Below are positions 62,564 through 64,000 of a stretch of 64,000 nucleotides of DNA, piece after piece. Under the pieces are notes generated by a model. The model saw only the letters and a program-made list of their open reading frames with translations, was not told the DNA's origin and made no database searches. The translations under genes were made by a program, and so were the position numbers. How positions within the stretch are numbered: the stretch's first letter is position 1; each line of letters begins with the position of its first letter. Source of the stretch: Blastococcus sp. HT6-30 (GTDB lineage Bacteria; Actinomycetota; Actinomycetes; Mycobacteriales; Geodermatophilaceae); contig NZ_CP155792.1 in NCBI RefSeq assembly GCF_039729015.1, positions 1,508,001 through 1,572,000 of the forward strand, in the 5' to 3' direction.

Positions 62564-63412
62564 ATGAAACCCGACAGCCCCGGGGCGCCGGCCGCGATGG
62601 ACCACGTCGAGCGCGCGCACCTCAAGGACCCCGGAGACGCCTCGCACGTCATCCACCGGTATGCCGCCGAGCCGGAGTTCGACGGGCTGCTGCAGCGGTT
62701 CTGGATCCCGGTCTGGTCGGTGCCTTCGGGCCGGGAGGCACCGCAGCGGGTCCTGCAGTACCCGGTGGCGCTGGTGGTGGTCGCCTCCGGCTACGCCCGG
62801 TTCTACGGCGTGGTCTCCGGGCTGTCCACGACGATGCTGAGCGGCACCGGGTGGGCCGTCGGGGTCATGTGCGCGCCGGCGGCGGGCGCGCTGCTCGCCG
62901 GCGGGCCGATGAGCGACTTCACCGACCGGCACGTGGACGTCGCCGACGTCCTGGGTGCCGCCGGCGAGGAGCTGACCGCACGGGTCCGCGCCGCGATGGC
63001 GCGGGATCCGAACTCCCGGGACGCGCACGCCGCGGCGATGGCCGCGTTCGGCGACGCGCTGCGGCCGTTCCTGCCGGTCGACGACGAGGGCCTGCTCGTC
63101 AACGAGGTGGTCGCCTTCGTGGAGGGCGACCGGGAGGTCGTCCGCGTCGCGCAGGTGTGCGAGCGCTTCGGGCTGTCGGAGCGGGTGCTGCAGCGGCTCG
63201 TGCACCGCCGCCTGGGGCTGACCCCGAAGTGGCTCATCCAGCGCCGCCGGCTGCAGGAGGCGGCCGAGCGGCTGCGCGGGAACCCGGCGAGCATCGGCCA
63301 GGTGGCGGCCGTGCTCGGCTACGCCGACCAGTCTCACTTCACCCGTGACTTCGCCCGCGTGACCGCGATGACCCCCGGCCGGTTCGCCGCCCGGCACGCG
63401 ACCGGGAGCTGA
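62564..63412 (+). CDS. AraC-family transcriptional regulator
   Basis: This 282-residue protein has a C-terminal pair of helix-turn-helix motifs ([52 protein letters not shown]), classic for AraC/XylS. The N-terminal 180 residues form a DUF6597-like sensor region ([20 protein letters not shown]). ATG 62564 is chosen; a TTG lies directly before it. It is divergent from the TIGR03086 gene, its likely target. Confidence 0.9.
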   Translation: MKPDSPGAPAAMDHVERAHLKDPGDASHVIHRYAAEPEFDGLLQRFWIPVWSVPSGREAPQRVLQYPVALVVVASGYARFYGVVSGLSTTMLSGTGWAVGVMCAPAAGALLAGGPMSDFTDRHVDVADVLGAAGEELTARVRAAMARDPNSRDAHAAAMAAFGDALRPFLPVDDEGLLVNEVVAFVEGDREVVRVAQVCERFGLSERVLQRLVHRRLGLTPKWLIQRRRLQEAAERLRGNPASIGQVAAVLGYADQSHFTRDFARVTAMTPGRFAARHATGS

Positions 63413-63437
63413 CGCCGGGTCCCGGATCGCCGGTCCC

Positions 63438-63443
63438 TAGGCT
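63438..63443 (+). promoter_or_regulatory. -10 element of hisA/priA, leaderless type
   Basis: TAGGCT is followed by GCACCCC and GTG 63451, one of the clearest leaderless starts in the window. It gives hisA its own promoter. Confidence 0.55.
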
Positions 63444-63450
63444 GCACCCC

Positions 63451-64000
63451 GTGCCGAAGCTGCAGCTGCTCCCCGCCGTCGACGTCGCCGACGGCCAGGC
63501 CGTCCGTCTCGTGCAGGGGGAGGCCGGGAGCGAGACCTCCTACGGCGACCCCCTCGAGGCCGCGATGCAGTGGCAGCGCGACGGCGCCGAGTGGGTGCAC
63601 CTCGTCGACCTCGACGCCGCCTTCGGCCGCGGCAGCAACCGGGAGCTGCTCGCCCGCGTCGTCGGCGAGCTCGACGTCGACGTCGAGCTGTCCGGCGGCA
63701 TCCGGGACGACGAGTCGCTGGCCGCCGCCCTGGCCACCGGCTGCCGCCGGGTGAACCTCGGCACCGCCGCGCTCGAGTCGCCGGAGTGGTGTGCCCGGGC
63801 CATCGCCGAGCACGGCGACCGGATCGCCGTCGGCCTCGACGTCCGCGGCACCCGGCTGGCCGCCCGCGGCTGGACCAAGGAGGGCGGTGAGCTCTACGAG
63901 ACCCTCGCCCGCCTCGACGCGGAGGGCTGCGCCCGCTACGTGGTCACCGACATCACCAAGGACGGCACGCTCAAGGGCCCGAACCTCGACCTGCTGCGCG
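63451..64000 (+). CDS. priA: Bifunctional HisA/TrpF isomerase PriA (partial, runs off window)
   Basis: The first 183 residues of a beta/alpha-barrel isomerase are present. [19 protein letters not shown] gives Asp11 and Arg19. [16 protein letters not shown] and RGWTKEGG (Arg/Trp of the second activity) match the actinobacterial PriA, which serves both histidine (ProFAR isomerase) and tryptophan (phosphoribosyl-anthranilate isomerase) synthesis. [15 protein letters not shown] holds the second catalytic Asp. GTG 63451 fits the TAGGCT spacing. It is 10 kb from hisH. Confidence 0.93.
   Translation, partial: MPKLQLLPAVDVADGQAVRLVQGEAGSETSYGDPLEAAMQWQRDGAEWVHLVDLDAAFGRGSNRELLARVVGELDVDVELSGGIRDDESLAAALATGCRRVNLGTAALESPEWCARAIAEHGDRIAVGLDVRGTRLAARGWTKEGGELYETLARLDAEGCARYVVTDITKDGTLKGPNLDLLR

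Overview
The window is a very GC-rich actinobacterial chromosome segment. It has a division and cell-wall (dcw) cluster without ftsA, with sepF, yggT and wag31 downstream of ftsZ. It also carries a PriA-type hisA, a DUF222/13E12-type HNH gene and many GTG starts. The overall look suggests Geodermatophilaceae or a close relative; this is inferred from gene content and style, not from a database search. I recognised no rRNA, tRNA or CRISPR array.

Layout: (1) 1-20.6 kb: the 5' end of a divergent moxR, then mraZ with a ten-base-phased operator, rsmH, ftsL-like, ftsI, murE, murF, mraY, murD, ftsW, murG, murC, ftsQ, ftsZ, pgeF, a YggS-type PLP protein, sepF, yggT and wag31, ending in a strong hairpin terminator. 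Many of these genes overlap by 4 bases. (2) 20.7-27.5 kb: a membrane protein with a Cys/His module, ileS (minus strand), a cation/proton antiporter and a DUF4032 kinase-like protein. (3) 27.7-32.2 kb: a four-gene sugar ABC importer of LpqY-SugABC layout. (4) 32.2-39.7 kb: lspA (apparent CTG start), an RluD-type pseudouridine synthase, a CPBP protease, a GNAT protein, dnaE and a membrane protein. (5) 39.9-46.0 kb: a tight, poorly understood operon of an acyl-CoA ligase, a DUF3556 membrane protein, a CrtI-like FAD enzyme and a PucR-type regulator. (6) 46-64 kb: hisD-hisC-hisB, then hisH about 2.9 kb later and hisA a further 10 kb later. The gaps hold a decayed nucleotidyltransferase, a DUF222-HNH gene with a LexA-like box, a lipoprotein, an SDR, a membrane M28 peptidase, a two-component system with two acidic secreted proteins, a nitroreductase, an APH-like kinase, a TIGR03086 protein and an AraC regulator.

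Three patterns cut across the genes. At least eight starts have a TANNNT hexamer 5-8 bases upstream, and three or more others have a relaxed version, as expected for leaderless transcription. Three intergenic regions carry hairpins that share the loop sequence CGCAGGCTC while their stems differ. Around the two-component system, four 16-bp inverted repeats of the form RTGAG-N6-CTCAY lie within 4.6 kb and look like the operators of a small, locally encoded regulon.
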